From contig JACTMY010000001.1 in the NCBI GenBank assembly GCA_014584395.1, forward strand, positions 101,385 through 165,384: DNA of 64,000 nt. Reading direction: 5' to 3'. The position numbers and the translations under genes are program-made. Origin of the DNA: Planctomycetota bacterium. GTDB taxonomy: Bacteria; Planctomycetota; Planctomycetia; Gemmatales; HRBIN36. The notes below the pieces were generated by a model, which saw only the letters and a list, made by a program, of their open reading frames with translations, was not told where the DNA came from and did no database searches. The first letter of the stretch is position 1. The number at the start of each line of letters is the position of its first letter. Positions 25,254 to 34,581 of this stretch are shown here, one piece after another.

Positions 25254-26756
25254 ATGCCGCTCCCTAAGGTGGCGATCATTGGCCGGCCAAACGTGGGCAA
25301 GTCTTCCTTGTTCAACGCCTTGGCCGGGGTGCGCATCGCCATCGTCGAGCCGACCCCCGGCGTCACCCGGGATCGTCTTGCCTTTCCCTTGTGCGTGGAT
25401 GGCGAGAATTACGTCGAATTGATCGACACGGGCGGCATCGGCATCGTCGATTCCCAGGCCCTCTCCGAGGACGTCGAGAAGCAAATCCAGGTCGCCATCC
25501 AGGAGGCCGATCTGATCCTCTTCATGGTCGACGTGCGGGATGGCATCGTGCCTTTGGATCAGCATGTGTCCGAGCGGCTGCGAACGCTGGGCAAGCCCGT
25601 GGTCCTGATCGTCAACAAGTGCGACACGGACGCCCTGGAGATCGAAGCGCAGAATTTTCAGAAGCTGGGCTGGTCGCCCATGATCTGCGTCAGCGCCCAT
25701 CAGGGGCGCGGGCGCTCGGCTCTCCTGGAACAGATCATCGGCTCCCTCGGCGAGCGGCTCCGGGAAGCGCCGCCCCCCGCGGCCGTGGCCATGAAGATCG
25801 CCATCGTCGGCCGCCGCAACGTCGGCAAGAGCACGTTCATCAACTGCCTGGCCCAGGAGGAGCGCGTCATCGTCAGCGAGGTGGCGGGCACGACGCGGGA
25901 CAGCGTCGACGTGCGCTTCGAGCGGGACGGGCTGACCTTCATCGCCATCGACACGGCCGGCGTCCGCAAGAAGGCCAAGATCGACGACAGCATCGAGTTT
26001 TACAGCCTGGCCCGGGCGGAACGCTCCATCCGCAGGGCCGACGTCGTCCTGCAATTCTTCGATCCGAACGACACGATCAATCAGGTGGACAAACACCTGG
26101 CGGCCTACATCCTCGAGGAGCACAAGCCCGCCATCTTCGTCGTCAATAAGTGGGACACGGTCAAGGATCGGTTGGTCACCAGCCAATGGGCGGATTATCT
26201 CAGGCAAACCTTTCCCGCCCAGGATTACGTGCCGATTTCCTTCGTCTCGGGCAAGGATGGGAAAAACGTTTATCGGCTCCTCAACCTGGCGCAAAACCTC
26301 TTCAAGCAGGCGACGACCCGGTTGACCACGGCCGACCTGAATCGGCTGCTGCGCGACGCCATCGCCCATCGGCCTCCGCCGGTGCGGCAAAACCGCACGC
26401 CGCGGCTGTATTATGCCACGCAGGTGGCGACGCAGCCGCCGACGATCGTCGCCTTCACGAACGGTCCGGAGCTTTTCGATGAATGGTATTGCCGCTACTT
26501 GCTCCGGCAGTTGCGGGACCATTCCGCCTTTTCCGAGATTCCGATCAAGCTGCTGTTGCGGTTGCGGGGGGAAGATGCGGCGGACGAGGAAGAACAGCGC
26601 TCGCCGCCGGGCAAAAAACGCCGCCCGCCTCGCACCCGGCGATCGGCTACCGAGCCTTCCGTGCCCGCCGAGGAAACGGCGCGGGAAGAGAAAAAGCCAA
26701 GACGCGGCCGGCGGCCGCGCCGCCCCCCTGCCCCCGACATCTGGCGGGACCTGTGA
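25254..26756 (+). CDS. der: GTPase Der
   Basis: 500 residues. Two consecutive GTPase domains (G1 motifs GRPNVGKSS near residue 10 and GRRNVGKST near residue 185, with NKCD and NKWD) are followed by a KH-like domain. This is the Der/EngA architecture needed for 50S ribosome assembly. The C-terminus is a longer than usual Arg/Pro/Lys-rich tail (about the last 60 residues), suited to rRNA contact. The ATG at 25254 with GAGG upstream places the GTPase motif correctly; an in-frame ATG at 25215 has no ribosome site. Confidence 0.97.
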   Translation: MPLPKVAIIGRPNVGKSSLFNALAGVRIAIVEPTPGVTRDRLAFPLCVDGENYVELIDTGGIGIVDSQALSEDVEKQIQVAIQEADLILFMVDVRDGIVPLDQHVSERLRTLGKPVVLIVNKCDTDALEIEAQNFQKLGWSPMICVSAHQGRGRSALLEQIIGSLGERLREAPPPAAVAMKIAIVGRRNVGKSTFINCLAQEERVIVSEVAGTTRDSVDVRFERDGLTFIAIDTAGVRKKAKIDDSIEFYSLARAERSIRRADVVLQFFDPNDTINQVDKHLAAYILEEHKPAIFVVNKWDTVKDRLVTSQWADYLRQTFPAQDYVPISFVSGKDGKNVYRLLNLAQNLFKQATTRLTTADLNRLLRDAIAHRPPPVRQNRTPRLYYATQVATQPPTIVAFTNGPELFDEWYCRYLLRQLRDHSAFSEIPIKLLLRLRGEDAADEEEQRSPPGKKRRPPRTRRSATEPSVPAEETAREEKKPRRGRRPRRPPAPDIWRDL

Positions 26757-26789
26757 GCGGTTGATCGATTGCGGGCGGCTTCTCGCGGA

Positions 26790-29105
26790 TCAGTCGGCCG
26801 CGTTCGCTTCGATCTCATCCCAATTGACCAGTTGAATTGGCGGCGGAACGATGCGGATGAAGTGCGTGCGTTTGACGGCCTCGAAGCCTTTCCCCGCGCG
26901 GCTGGCCTGTTCCCGGCTGCCGTAAAATTCCATGGTCTTGCCGCCGCTGGTTTCGACCGTGAGCACGTCATTCTGATTGCGGATCAACGCCCCGCCCAGG
27001 CAGCGATCGTCCTCTTCCAGCTTGATGCCGATGACGCCCTTGCCGACGCCGGACAGGATCGGAATTTCCTCCAGGGCAAAGTGCAAAATGTGCCCGTCGG
27101 CGGAAGCGAGGATGACGCTCTTTTCGTTCTGGATGAGGTTGACCTGAACCACCTGGTCGCCGTCGTTGAGGCGGACGTATTGCCGGCCCTTGACCGTCGA
27201 GGCCGCGCGATAGGGTGACAAGGGCAGGCGCAGGACCTGGCCGAAGGCGGTGAGCACGAAGAGGTAGGGCTGGCGCGGTTCGCGGCCATGATCGGCGGGG
27301 GTGAAGCGGGGGTCGGTGGACAGGGCGGCGATAATCTTCCTGCCTTCCCCGAGGCGGAAGAACTTGCTGATGGGTTCGCCGTAGCCGGAACTGGCGGGAA
27401 CCTCGCTGGCCCGAAGGGTGTAGGCCAGGCCGTCATCACTGAAGAAGATGACGAAGTCATGCGTGCTGGCGGGCAGCACCGCCAAAACTTCATCGCCATC
27501 CCGCACGCGCGTCGTTTCCACGGAGGCCAGGCGGCCGACGCGTTTGATCCAGCCGTCCCGGGTCAACACGACGTTCGTGTTTTCCCGAATGATGTAGGCT
27601 TCCGGGTCGAACTCGGGCGTCTCCTCCTCGGAGGAGAGCTTGGTCCGCCGCCGTTCGCCAAACGCCGCTTCCAATTCGCCCAGCTCCTTCTTGACGACGC
27701 CCCACAGCTTCTTCTTGGACTGCAGCAGTTCCTCGATCTGCCGGGCTTCCTCCTTCTTCTCCCGCAGCTCATCGAGGATCTTTTTAATTTCCAGCTTGGC
27801 GATGCGGTAAAGCAGCATCTCCAGGATCGCGTCCGCCTGGATTTCATCGAGGCCGATTTTCTGCATGAGCTTCTCGGCGGCGTCGGCCTTGCCCTGGCTG
27901 TTGCGGATCAGTTCCAGCACCTGGTCCAGGGCGTTGAACGCCTTGCGGAATCCTTCGAGGATGTGGATGCGCTCCTTGAGCTTCTTCAACTGATACTCGA
28001 AGCGGCGCTTGACCGTGACGAAGCGAAAATCGAGGAAATACCGCAGCATTTCCTTGAGGCTCAACCGTTCGGGGCGCACCTGGCTGTCCGCCGTCGGCAC
28101 CAGGCAGGTCATGTTGAAGGCGTAGTTTTCCTGCAGCGTGGTGTGCTTGTACAGGTACGCCATGACGACTTCGGGCACGGCTTCCGGCTTGATCTCCAGA
28201 ACGATGCGGATGCCCTCCCTCTCGTTCGATTCGTTGACGACGTTGAGCAACTGCGGCAGGCTCCGCTCGGCGATGATGCCGCCGATTTTTTCCTCGAGCG
28301 CTCCCTTGTTGACGCCGTAGGGGATCGACGTGATGACGATCTGTTTCTTCTTGCCGACGTCCTCGATTTTCCATTCGCCCTGGATTTTGATGCTCCCGCT
28401 GCCCTCCTCGTAGATTTTGCGCATGGTCTTGCGGTCAGCAAGGATGCGTCCGCCCAAGGGAAAATCAGGTCCCTTGATCTTGTCCATGAGCTGAGCCACG
28501 CTGGCGTTCGGTTCGTCGATCAGCAGCAGGGCGGCCCGGATCACCTCGCCCAGGTTATGCGGTGGAATGTTCGTCGCCATGCCGACCGCGATGCCGGCGG
28601 CGCCGTTGACCAAGAGATTGGGGAACCGCGCCGGCAAGACGATCGGCTCAAGGCGTGAACCATCATAGGTGGGCTTGAAGTCCACCGTGTCCTGCTTCAG
28701 CTCGCTCATCAACTCCTCGGCGATGGCGGTCAACCGGCACTCGGTGTAGCGATTGGCCGCCGCCGAGTAGCCGTCCACGGAGCCGAAGTTGCCCTCGCCA
28801 TGAACCAGGGGATAGCGCATGACCCAAGGTTGGGCGAAGCGGACGAGGGTGTCATAGATGGCCGACTCGCCATGGGGGTGATAGTTGCCCATGACGTCGC
28901 CGCAGACCTTGGCGCACTTGATGGCCTTCTCGTTGGCGTAGAGATGCAGGTCGTGATACATGCTGAAGAGGATGCGGCGCTGCACGGGCTTCAACCCATC
29001 CCGCACGTCGGGCAAGGCCCGCGACATGATGACGGACAGGGCGTAGTTGAGGTAGCGCCTCTGGGTTTCATCGGCGATGGAGACCTGGTCGATGATTTCT
29101 GCCAT
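26790..29105 (-). CDS. type IIA DNA topoisomerase subunit A (GyrA/ParC type)
   Basis: 771 residues. Breakage-reunion domain with catalytic Tyr120 ([10 protein letters not shown]). The quinolone-region motif [10 protein letters not shown] has Glu where E. coli GyrA has Asp82 and keeps Ser and Asp at the 83 and 87 positions. A coiled coil with the exit gate is at about 370-480, and a beta-pinwheel C-terminal domain runs from about 520. I do not see a canonical QRRGGRG GyrA-box, so ParC is at least as likely as GyrA, and the sequence does not decide. No partner B subunit gene is adjacent. It is convergent with der. Confidence 0.9.
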   Translation of the reverse strand: MAEIIDQVSIADETQRRYLNYALSVIMSRALPDVRDGLKPVQRRILFSMYHDLHLYANEKAIKCAKVCGDVMGNYHPHGESAIYDTLVRFAQPWVMRYPLVHGEGNFGSVDGYSAAANRYTECRLTAIAEELMSELKQDTVDFKPTYDGSRLEPIVLPARFPNLLVNGAAGIAVGMATNIPPHNLGEVIRAALLLIDEPNASVAQLMDKIKGPDFPLGGRILADRKTMRKIYEEGSGSIKIQGEWKIEDVGKKKQIVITSIPYGVNKGALEEKIGGIIAERSLPQLLNVVNESNEREGIRIVLEIKPEAVPEVVMAYLYKHTTLQENYAFNMTCLVPTADSQVRPERLSLKEMLRYFLDFRFVTVKRRFEYQLKKLKERIHILEGFRKAFNALDQVLELIRNSQGKADAAEKLMQKIGLDEIQADAILEMLLYRIAKLEIKKILDELREKKEEARQIEELLQSKKKLWGVVKKELGELEAAFGERRRTKLSSEEETPEFDPEAYIIRENTNVVLTRDGWIKRVGRLASVETTRVRDGDEVLAVLPASTHDFVIFFSDDGLAYTLRASEVPASSGYGEPISKFFRLGEGRKIIAALSTDPRFTPADHGREPRQPYLFVLTAFGQVLRLPLSPYRAASTVKGRQYVRLNDGDQVVQVNLIQNEKSVILASADGHILHFALEEIPILSGVGKGVIGIKLEEDDRCLGGALIRNQNDVLTVETSGGKTMEFYGSREQASRAGKGFEAVKRTHFIRIVPPPIQLVNWDEIEANAAD

Positions 29106-29216
29106 AATCCGTTCTTTTCGTAAGCTAGCTGAGTTCGTTGGTCCTGAAAGCCATGCTTCCCAGAGGTTGACCCAAGGAGGCGGCCAACCGGAACGACGCT
29201 TTGAAGGTAGGAAACG

Positions 29217-30128
29217 ATGCCGGATTCGGCAACCTCAACTTTTCGCTCCGGGCTGCTCTTTGGCTTGACGGCCTATGGGCTGTGGGGGGCGATGCCGCTG
29301 TATCTGCGAACCGTGAAGGCGGCGTCGGCCTGGGAGTTATTGGCCCACCGGATTCTGTGGTCGATGCTGCTGCTCCTTCTCTGCGTGACGCTCCTGCGGC
29401 GCTGGCGGGACGTGGGGCACAATCTCCGGCATCGCAAAGTCCTGGCCCTGCTCGCCCTGAGCACCGTGTGCATCGGCTGCAATTGGTTCCTGTTCATTTA
29501 CGGCGTCGCTCATCAGCAGATCGTGCAAACGAGCCTCGGCTACTTCATCACGCCGCTGGTCAACCTCCTGTTCGGCATGCTCATGTTTGGCGAACGGCTG
29601 CGGTCGATGCAATGGCTGGCGGTGGCGTTGGCGGTGGTCGGCGTGCTGGTCATGGCGGTCATGGGCGGGCAGTGGCCCGTGCTGGCGCTGGGTCTGGCCG
29701 GCTCCTTCGGCATGTATGGGATGCTCCGCAAGGCGGCCCCGGTGGACGGCCTCGTCGGCATGACCATTGAAACGATGCTGCTCGGTCCCGCCGCCGCGGG
29801 GCTGCTGTTTTATCTCGGTCTTCAGGGGGAACTGCTCTTCGGCCAACAAGGGCCGCGCATGGACGCGCTCTTGGCCTTCAGCGGCGTGATGACGACCGTG
29901 CCGCTCTTGTGCTTCGTGGCGGCGGCCCGGCGGCTGCCCCTTTCGGTGCTCGGCTTTTTGCAGTATCTGTCGCCGAGCGTGCAGTTCTTGCAAGCCGTCT
30001 TTCTGTTCGGCGAACCGTTCAGCTCGATGCAGTTGGCGAGCTTCAGCTTCATCTGGACGGGGCTGGTCATCTTTTCCATCGACCTGATCCGCCAGCATCG
30101 CGCGCCGGTGGTGATGGAGTTTGATTAA
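29217..30128 (+). CDS. RarD-type EamA transporter
   Basis: 303 residues, ten membrane helices. Start and motifs match the RarD branch of the DMT superfamily: LLFGLTAYGLWGAMPLYLR, HRILWS (about 44), WFLFIYGVAHQQIVQTSLGYFITPL (about 85-110) and the C-terminal LGFLQYLSPS. The E. coli homologue was found by chloramphenicol sensitivity; the natural substrate is unknown. TAGGA lies 5 nt before the ATG. Confidence 0.92.
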   Translation: MPDSATSTFRSGLLFGLTAYGLWGAMPLYLRTVKAASAWELLAHRILWSMLLLLLCVTLLRRWRDVGHNLRHRKVLALLALSTVCIGCNWFLFIYGVAHQQIVQTSLGYFITPLVNLLFGMLMFGERLRSMQWLAVALAVVGVLVMAVMGGQWPVLALGLAGSFGMYGMLRKAAPVDGLVGMTIETMLLGPAAAGLLFYLGLQGELLFGQQGPRMDALLAFSGVMTTVPLLCFVAAARRLPLSVLGFLQYLSPSVQFLQAVFLFGEPFSSMQLASFSFIWTGLVIFSIDLIRQHRAPVVMEFD

Positions 30129-30140
30129 ATGCGAACACCC

Positions 30141-30164
30141 ACCCGGCTCCGGCCAAGCGGGTGT
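30141..30164. terminator. hairpin between convergent genes
   Basis: CACCCGGCT (30141-30149) pairs with AGCGGGTG (30157-30164) with one bulged G, just after the transporter stop and before the convergent lipoprotein gene. No T-tract, so it is only a possible terminator. Confidence 0.35.
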
Positions 30165-30187
30165 GGTGCATCGTTCGTGCGTGGCCT

Positions 30188-30895
30188 TTAAAAATCAGAA
30201 CGATCGAAGGTGTCGCCCGTTTCATGCGGCGTAAACAGCCAGGAGACCTGCTTGGCCATGGCGTCGATAAAGCCTTCCCGGAACCGCGGCAGGGTGATGT
30301 CGCTCGTCGGCACCGAGCGCATCTTGGTCGGATAATCGACAACGATGAACTTGCCATTGAAGACCGTCTCCTGCGCGTCGGGGAGAATCCGGACGACGCT
30401 CACCGTCATCTCCGCGTGGCCCTTGTAGAGGGTGCGGTGCGACGCCTCTTCATAGATGCTGAGGGCCTGGATGTCGATGTAGACCAGATAGTCCGCCTTG
30501 AGGGCCCGGCCGATCTCGCCCTTCTCCCACTTGACCCAGTCAGGATGCTCGTTCTGAAATTGCTGGACCTTGCTGGCCAGGATGACTTCCTTCTTGTACC
30601 GCATGCGTTTGCTGTCGAAGTAGTCGGCGATGCGCCGCGACACGCGGTCGTTCAACTCCCGGTCCACGGGGCCAAGCTCCTGCCGGGCGCTGTAAGGAGA
30701 ATAGGTGATGACGGCCACCCGCCGGGCATCCTGCGGGAATTTGAAGGCGATTCTTTCCTCCAAATCCTGACCCGTCAGGTAGGCGGCGAAGGTGAAAACG
30801 CCGAGGGGATTGCATCCTGTGGAGCCGAGCGATAGACCGATGCCCAGCACCACGCACAGGAAAAGCCAACTTGAACGGGCAGCCTTCATGGCCAT
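30188..30895 (-). CDS. putative lipoprotein, function unknown
   Basis: 235 residues. Hydrophobic N-terminus followed by SLGSTGCN (Cys about 28), a reasonable though non-ideal lipobox, so probably membrane-anchored. The mature domain is mixed alpha/beta with a conserved-looking core (RRVAVITYSPYSARQELG, ADYLVYIDIQALSIYEE at about 140, VSVVRILPDAQETVFNGKF). It recalls planctomycete proteins of the LPS-assembly-lipoprotein-like class, which is inference only. Two possible ATGs, 30895 and 30889, each have a spaced AGGA/AGAGGA; the choice changes two residues. Confidence 0.6.
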   Translation of the reverse strand: MAMKAARSSWLFLCVVLGIGLSLGSTGCNPLGVFTFAAYLTGQDLEERIAFKFPQDARRVAVITYSPYSARQELGPVDRELNDRVSRRIADYFDSKRMRYKKEVILASKVQQFQNEHPDWVKWEKGEIGRALKADYLVYIDIQALSIYEEASHRTLYKGHAEMTVSVVRILPDAQETVFNGKFIVVDYPTKMRSVPTSDITLPRFREGFIDAMAKQVSWLFTPHETGDTFDRSDF

Positions 30896-30956
30896 GATCC
30901 TCTTCCTTGAATCCCCAGTTCGGTTCCGGTGAGCTCCTGCCTTTTGGCCGAACCGA

Positions 30957-31451
30957 TCACCGCAACAGCAAACGCACTCCCCAGGCCGCGATCAACAGAG
31001 CAAACCCAACCAGCCCCGTCCCCAGCAGCACCCAGCCATTCAGATAAGGGCCTTTGCCCAGGACGGCTGCCGCCAGCAAACCCGCCGTGAACAGCCAACC
31101 GGCCACGGCCAGGATGGTCCCGAACGGATGCGCTTGCCAGGCCCAGCGCCAGTGGCCGTGCATCAGGTGGCTGAAGCTGGTGGTCATGCCGCACGTAGGG
31201 CAAGGCAGACCCGTTTGCTTCAAGAACACGCACGGCTCCAAGCCCAACTGTTCATGGACGCCGAGCAAGAGCGGCTGCCCGGAATCCGTGCACGGCTGCA
31301 AGCGGGCCGCCGCCGCGTAGCCGCTGATCAACACCAGGGCGCTCAGCCCCAACAGGCAGCGCGTCCATCGGTCCAGCTTCACCCAAGTCCCCAGCGCGGG
31401 CGTCGCCGCCGGGTCGTCGAGGTCGCTTTTTCTGGTTGCGTCTGCTTCCAT
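30957..31451 (-). CDS. DUF2752 membrane protein
   Basis: 164 residues. The DUF2752 motif CPTCGMTTSF (about 84-93) follows a hydrophobic segment, with two further membrane helices in the C-terminal half (about 108-130 and 137-158). The function of the family is unknown. The ATG at 31451 with GAGG 6 nt upstream is preferred to a TTG four codons earlier. Confidence 0.85.
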   Translation of the reverse strand: MEADATRKSDLDDPAATPALGTWVKLDRWTRCLLGLSALVLISGYAAAARLQPCTDSGQPLLLGVHEQLGLEPCVFLKQTGLPCPTCGMTTSFSHLMHGHWRWAWQAHPFGTILAVAGWLFTAGLLAAAVLGKGPYLNGWVLLGTGLVGFALLIAAWGVRLLLR

Positions 31452-31608
31452 ATCGTGCCTCAAGGAACTGTCAAGGGCAGAACGGCAGCGGCCTGTCGCG
31501 GGTCAGCGATTGGCCTCCCGCCATTAGAACGGAAGCAATGTGAAACTGGAAGAGGCTGGCAGTCTGAATGGAGGACAAAGGCTGCCGAATTGCGATCGCT
31601 TGCACGGC

Positions 31609-31635
31609 ATGGAGGATCCGCGTGGCATCCTCCAT
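31609..31635. repeat. perfect 9-bp inverted repeat hairpin
   Basis: ATGGAGGAT (31609-31617) and ATCCTCCAT (31627-31635) with a 9-nt loop, in the non-coding stretch 31452-31649 just downstream of the DUF374 gene on the minus strand. Without a T-tract it is not a textbook terminator; it may be a transcript end or a processing structure. Confidence 0.5.
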
Positions 31636-31649
31636 CGGCCCGGACGACT

Positions 31650-32327
31650 TTAAGCACACCGGCCATGATGGCGGACGCACCAGGCTTCGGCTTGCCGGGT
31701 GGCCTCGTTCATGCGCTCTTGCAATTGCTCGGCAAATTGTTGCTGCTGCTGGCGATGGCAATTAGCCGGAACCTCCAACGACGGTCCGGTGATGCCGTAG
31801 ATCGTGCTGAAGGGGAGCGGCACGGCCATGCGATCCCAGCTCTTGGCCCGCCAGGCGCGAGAAAAGGCCAAGCCATAGGGCACGATCGGCAGTCCGATTT
31901 GCGACGCCAGGAAGATCGTGCCGCGTTGGGCCTGCCGCCGGGGGCCGCGCGGACCATCCGGGGTCACCGCCACGTGCGCCTGTTGGCCGATCTGCATTAA
32001 ATCCAGCAAGGCCTGACCGCCGCCGCGGCTCGATGAGCCGCGCACCGAACGCAATCCCAGCCAGCGGATCACTTGCGCGATCAACTCGCCATCGGCATGC
32101 AGGCTAATGAGCACGTGGACCGGTTGCCGATAAGGCGTGGAGGTGAGGGCCAGCAAGGCCTCGTGCCAGAAAGCATGGATGTGCCGGCCCAGGCAGCGTG
32201 GATGGTCTGGATCGGTGCGGTCATCATGCATGCGAATGCGCAAGCGCACCGTGCTCATCCACAGGCGAATGATCACCGACGCCAGCCATCCCAACAGCTT
32301 GAGCAAACCAGGATGTCTTAATTTCAT
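31650..32327 (-). CDS. DUF374 lysophospholipid acyltransferase-like protein
   Basis: 225 residues. DUF374 architecture: N-terminal amphipathic or membrane helix (LLKLLGWLASVIIRLWM), the HAFWHEALL block carrying the putative catalytic His (about 50), then SSSRGGGQALL and TPDGPRGPRR (about 122-131). The family is related to lipid A/LPxM and plsC-type acyltransferases and probably acylates a membrane lipid. Compact Gln-rich helix near the C-terminus (RQQQQQFAEQL). No clear ribosome site ahead of the only ATG available. Confidence 0.88.
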   Translation of the reverse strand: MKLRHPGLLKLLGWLASVIIRLWMSTVRLRIRMHDDRTDPDHPRCLGRHIHAFWHEALLALTSTPYRQPVHVLISLHADGELIAQVIRWLGLRSVRGSSSRGGGQALLDLMQIGQQAHVAVTPDGPRGPRRQAQRGTIFLASQIGLPIVPYGLAFSRAWRAKSWDRMAVPLPFSTIYGITGPSLEVPANCHRQQQQQFAEQLQERMNEATRQAEAWCVRHHGRCA

Positions 32328-32515
32328 GGGCCATCCATGGGGCTAAACGTGACACGAGGCGCAGGTCGTCGATAATGCACTTGCCTGGCTTTTTAGAATC
32401 GTTATCAATACCGATAGACCCTTGGTGCAAGGATTGGACGTCTGTACAACCCATCCAGCCAAGGTGAACCACAAACTAATCGTTCTTCGACCTCTTGAGA
32501 AGGCGAGGATGACCC

Positions 32516-32935
32516 ATGGGCAAAGGCGCTGGAAAAGCCCGGAAAAAGCTGCCAAAGGAGTTGGCCGTCGTTCGAGCGGACAACTGCACGGGTTGCGAGG
32601 CATGCATCGAAGTCTGCCCCGTGGACTGCATTTACAAGGTTCCGGGCGAGGATCTGCCCACGGTTCAATATTTCGTCGATATCGACCTGGAACGCTGCAT
32701 CGGCTGCTCCTTGTGTGAACGCTGGTGCCCCTGGGACGCCATCGACATGGTGCCCACGGCCCAGATCGGCGAGGCCGTCGCCGAGAAGGGCGGACCGCCA
32801 AGCTACGTCGAAAAGCATCAGGCCGAACTGAACCGCGTCGCGGATTCCTTGGCTGAACTTTACAAGGAACAGCTCGCCGCCAAGCCTGCCAAGGCCAGCC
32901 CCAAGGCGGCGGAGGCCGCTGCCACCACCGGCTAA
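32516..32935 (+). CDS. 2x[4Fe-4S] ferredoxin-like protein
   Basis: 139 residues. Two [4Fe-4S] motifs are present: CTGCEACIEVCP (about 24-35) and CIGCSLCERWCP (about 61-72). The spacing of these (CxxCxxxCxxxCP) marks a two-cluster ferredoxin of the NuoI-like/7Fe type, without the membrane or C-terminal arm of NuoI. The C-terminal 40 residues form an Ala/Lys-rich tail. GAGGA lies 8 nt before the ATG. It is not beside the nuo genes. It is probably an electron carrier; the partner is not identifiable. Confidence 0.85.
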   Translation: MGKGAGKARKKLPKELAVVRADNCTGCEACIEVCPVDCIYKVPGEDLPTVQYFVDIDLERCIGCSLCERWCPWDAIDMVPTAQIGEAVAEKGGPPSYVEKHQAELNRVADSLAELYKEQLAAKPAKASPKAAEAAATTG

Positions 32936-33020
32936 GTCGATGACCCTTCAAGGATGAATCCCCTCGCCAAGCGCGGTCGTGCACCCCTGTGCCAGGCAGA
33001 GCATGGCCCGCCGTTTTTGC

Positions 33021-33026
33021 TATAAT
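33021..33026 (+). promoter_or_regulatory. extended -10 element, leaderless arrangement
   Basis: TATAAT preceded by TGC (TGnTATAAT, an extended -10), ending 7 nt before the ATG at 33034, with no Shine-Dalgarno between. The spacing is the same as at aroC. Confidence 0.6.
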
Positions 33027-33033
33027 TTTGCCA

Positions 33034-33354
33034 ATGACAGCCAACCCTGTTTCGAAATGCCCTCGCTGCGGCATGATCGGATGGGTTCCCATTCCGCGGC
33101 TCTTGGCTGGCGGAGATGTGATTGAACGAGGTCCGTCCATGGAGTTGCACTCCGAATGGCGCTGGTATCAACAGCAAAAAAGCCAATGGCTGCCAGGCCA
33201 TCGAGGGCAGTTCGTCGTCATCCATGGGGAAAATTTAATCGGCTCCTGGCCCACTTACGCGGAAGCCCTCGCTGAAGGATACCGCCAGTGCGGTCTGGGG
33301 CCGTTCCTCGTTCAGCAAGTCTTCGAACGGGATGCGTGTTTATTGTTCCATTAA
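33034..33354 (+). CDS. small protein paired with a retropepsin-like gene
   Basis: 106 residues. An N-terminal CPRC pair (Cys9/Cys12) is followed by a C-terminal domain with the pattern QFVVIHGENLIGSWPTYAEA and GPFLVQQV. This resembles the short companion proteins, sometimes labelled DUF5678, that sit directly upstream of retropepsin-like genes in several phyla; I am confident of the pattern, less of the family name. The ATG lies 7 nt after a TATAAT box, so the transcript is probably leaderless. The retropepsin gene follows 27 bp later. Confidence 0.65.
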   Translation: MTANPVSKCPRCGMIGWVPIPRLLAGGDVIERGPSMELHSEWRWYQQQKSQWLPGHRGQFVVIHGENLIGSWPTYAEALAEGYRQCGLGPFLVQQVFERDACLLFH

Positions 33355-33381
33355 CCGCTGGGTCAGCAAGGGGTGCATGGC

Positions 33382-33819
33382 ATGGCGATTGTGAGAGTCC
33401 CCCTTGCGGAGGATGGGCCGATCATTCCCTTCTTGATCGGCGTCAGCGAACCGCGACGGCAAATGTTGTTGAGCCTGGGGCAAGCCGTGCCCGACCCCAT
33501 TCCGATCGCGGCCTTGATCAACACCGGCGCCGCGGGTTCGGTCGTGGATCGGCAAATCATCCGCCGGCTTGGCTTGCAGCCGCGCGGCGTGGTCCAATTC
33601 AAGGCCACGCGGCAAGGCTTGGCTCCCGAATCGAGTCTCACCTATGACATTGGCCTGAAGCTGGCCAATGTGGCGGATGGCTTGTTGACGGCCGCCGCGC
33701 CGGTCCTGGAGGGCAGCTTCGCCGTGCCCACCTATCAGGCCATGCTTGGCCGCGACCTCATGACCAAGGTCAAGCTGCAATATGACGGCCTGAGCCGGGC
33801 CGTGACGCTGCAATTTTAA
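33382..33819 (+). CDS. retropepsin-like aspartyl protease family protein with Asn at the catalytic position
   Basis: 145 residues, single-domain retropepsin fold (acts as a dimer in this family). The active-site strand reads ALINTGAAGSVVD (Asn47), where relatives have the Asp of DTGA or DTGS. The change is a single codon, AAC at 33520-33522. The companion C-terminal strand has the usual MLGRDLM motif (about 125-131). The start at 33382 has AGGGG upstream; an in-frame GTG at 33373 gives three extra residues. It overlaps the stop of the convergent membrane protein gene. Confidence 0.7.
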   Translation: MAIVRVPLAEDGPIIPFLIGVSEPRRQMLLSLGQAVPDPIPIAALINTGAAGSVVDRQIIRRLGLQPRGVVQFKATRQGLAPESSLTYDIGLKLANVADGLLTAAAPVLEGSFAVPTYQAMLGRDLMTKVKLQYDGLSRAVTLQF

Positions 33820-34427
33820 ACCTGGCCCAGCGAACGGGCGAGCAAGGGTTTGCCCTGCGTCCACGCCGGGAGAGGAATCTCCGCAGCCGATCCGCGCCGC
33901 ACCCACCAGAACAGGAGCCGAGCTGCCGCCACAACGTACCAAAACGCGGCGTAGGCCAGGGCAAAGCCGATGGCCAGGTCGACCGACCCTTTCAAGTTCG
34001 GGGGAATATCGCCGATGGCAAAGTAGACCGCCAAGCCCACCATCACGGGGACCAGGATCAACGACAGGATCTGATGCTTGCGCTGCCAAGGCCGATACAA
34101 GCTGATCATGCAAAAGGGCGAAAGCCAATAATCCCCGCTCCAGCCGGTTTCGCCCAGGGCCTCTCGGGCACGGGCCAAGGTTCGAGGGATGAACACTCGG
34201 CGAAAAATCACTTCCGCCTTGATGACGCCGAAGAGACCGACCCCGACATAGAGGAGATAATCCCCCATCCCAAGGGGTGGATGCTCCATGAGGATGTGCA
34301 CACCCTTGGCGAGGAGTCGATACCCGCCGAAGCCGAACAGTCCCATCAGGAACACGATGCCCCAAAGCTGCCCGAGGATCTTGCCCATGGAGGGCCGATC
34401 GGCGGCGCGGTTGTCCGATGTATTCAT
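33816..34427 (-). CDS. hypothetical multi-pass membrane protein
   Basis: 203 residues, not recognised. About four membrane segments (about 21-39, 52-72, 112-132 and 142-165). A soluble loop (RVFIPRTLARAREALGETGWSGDYW) separates the two pairs, and the C-terminal tail is basic. The ATG at 34427 has a GGAG only 13 nt upstream, longer than ideal, so the start could lie further in. Confidence 0.55.
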   Translation of the reverse strand: MNTSDNRAADRPSMGKILGQLWGIVFLMGLFGFGGYRLLAKGVHILMEHPPLGMGDYLLYVGVGLFGVIKAEVIFRRVFIPRTLARAREALGETGWSGDYWLSPFCMISLYRPWQRKHQILSLILVPVMVGLAVYFAIGDIPPNLKGSVDLAIGFALAYAAFWYVVAAARLLFWWVRRGSAAEIPLPAWTQGKPLLARSLGQV

Positions 34428-34581
34428 AAGAAGGGATAAACTCCTCCATGGCGATGGGGGTGATGTTCGCATCGAATCGCGGCAGGGACCGCCCATCGAG
34501 AAAAGCCACGCTTTCCATGAATGGGCATGATAGACTGGCTGCTGCGTTGTACTCGTTTCATCCACGATTCTCGGGCGGCTC

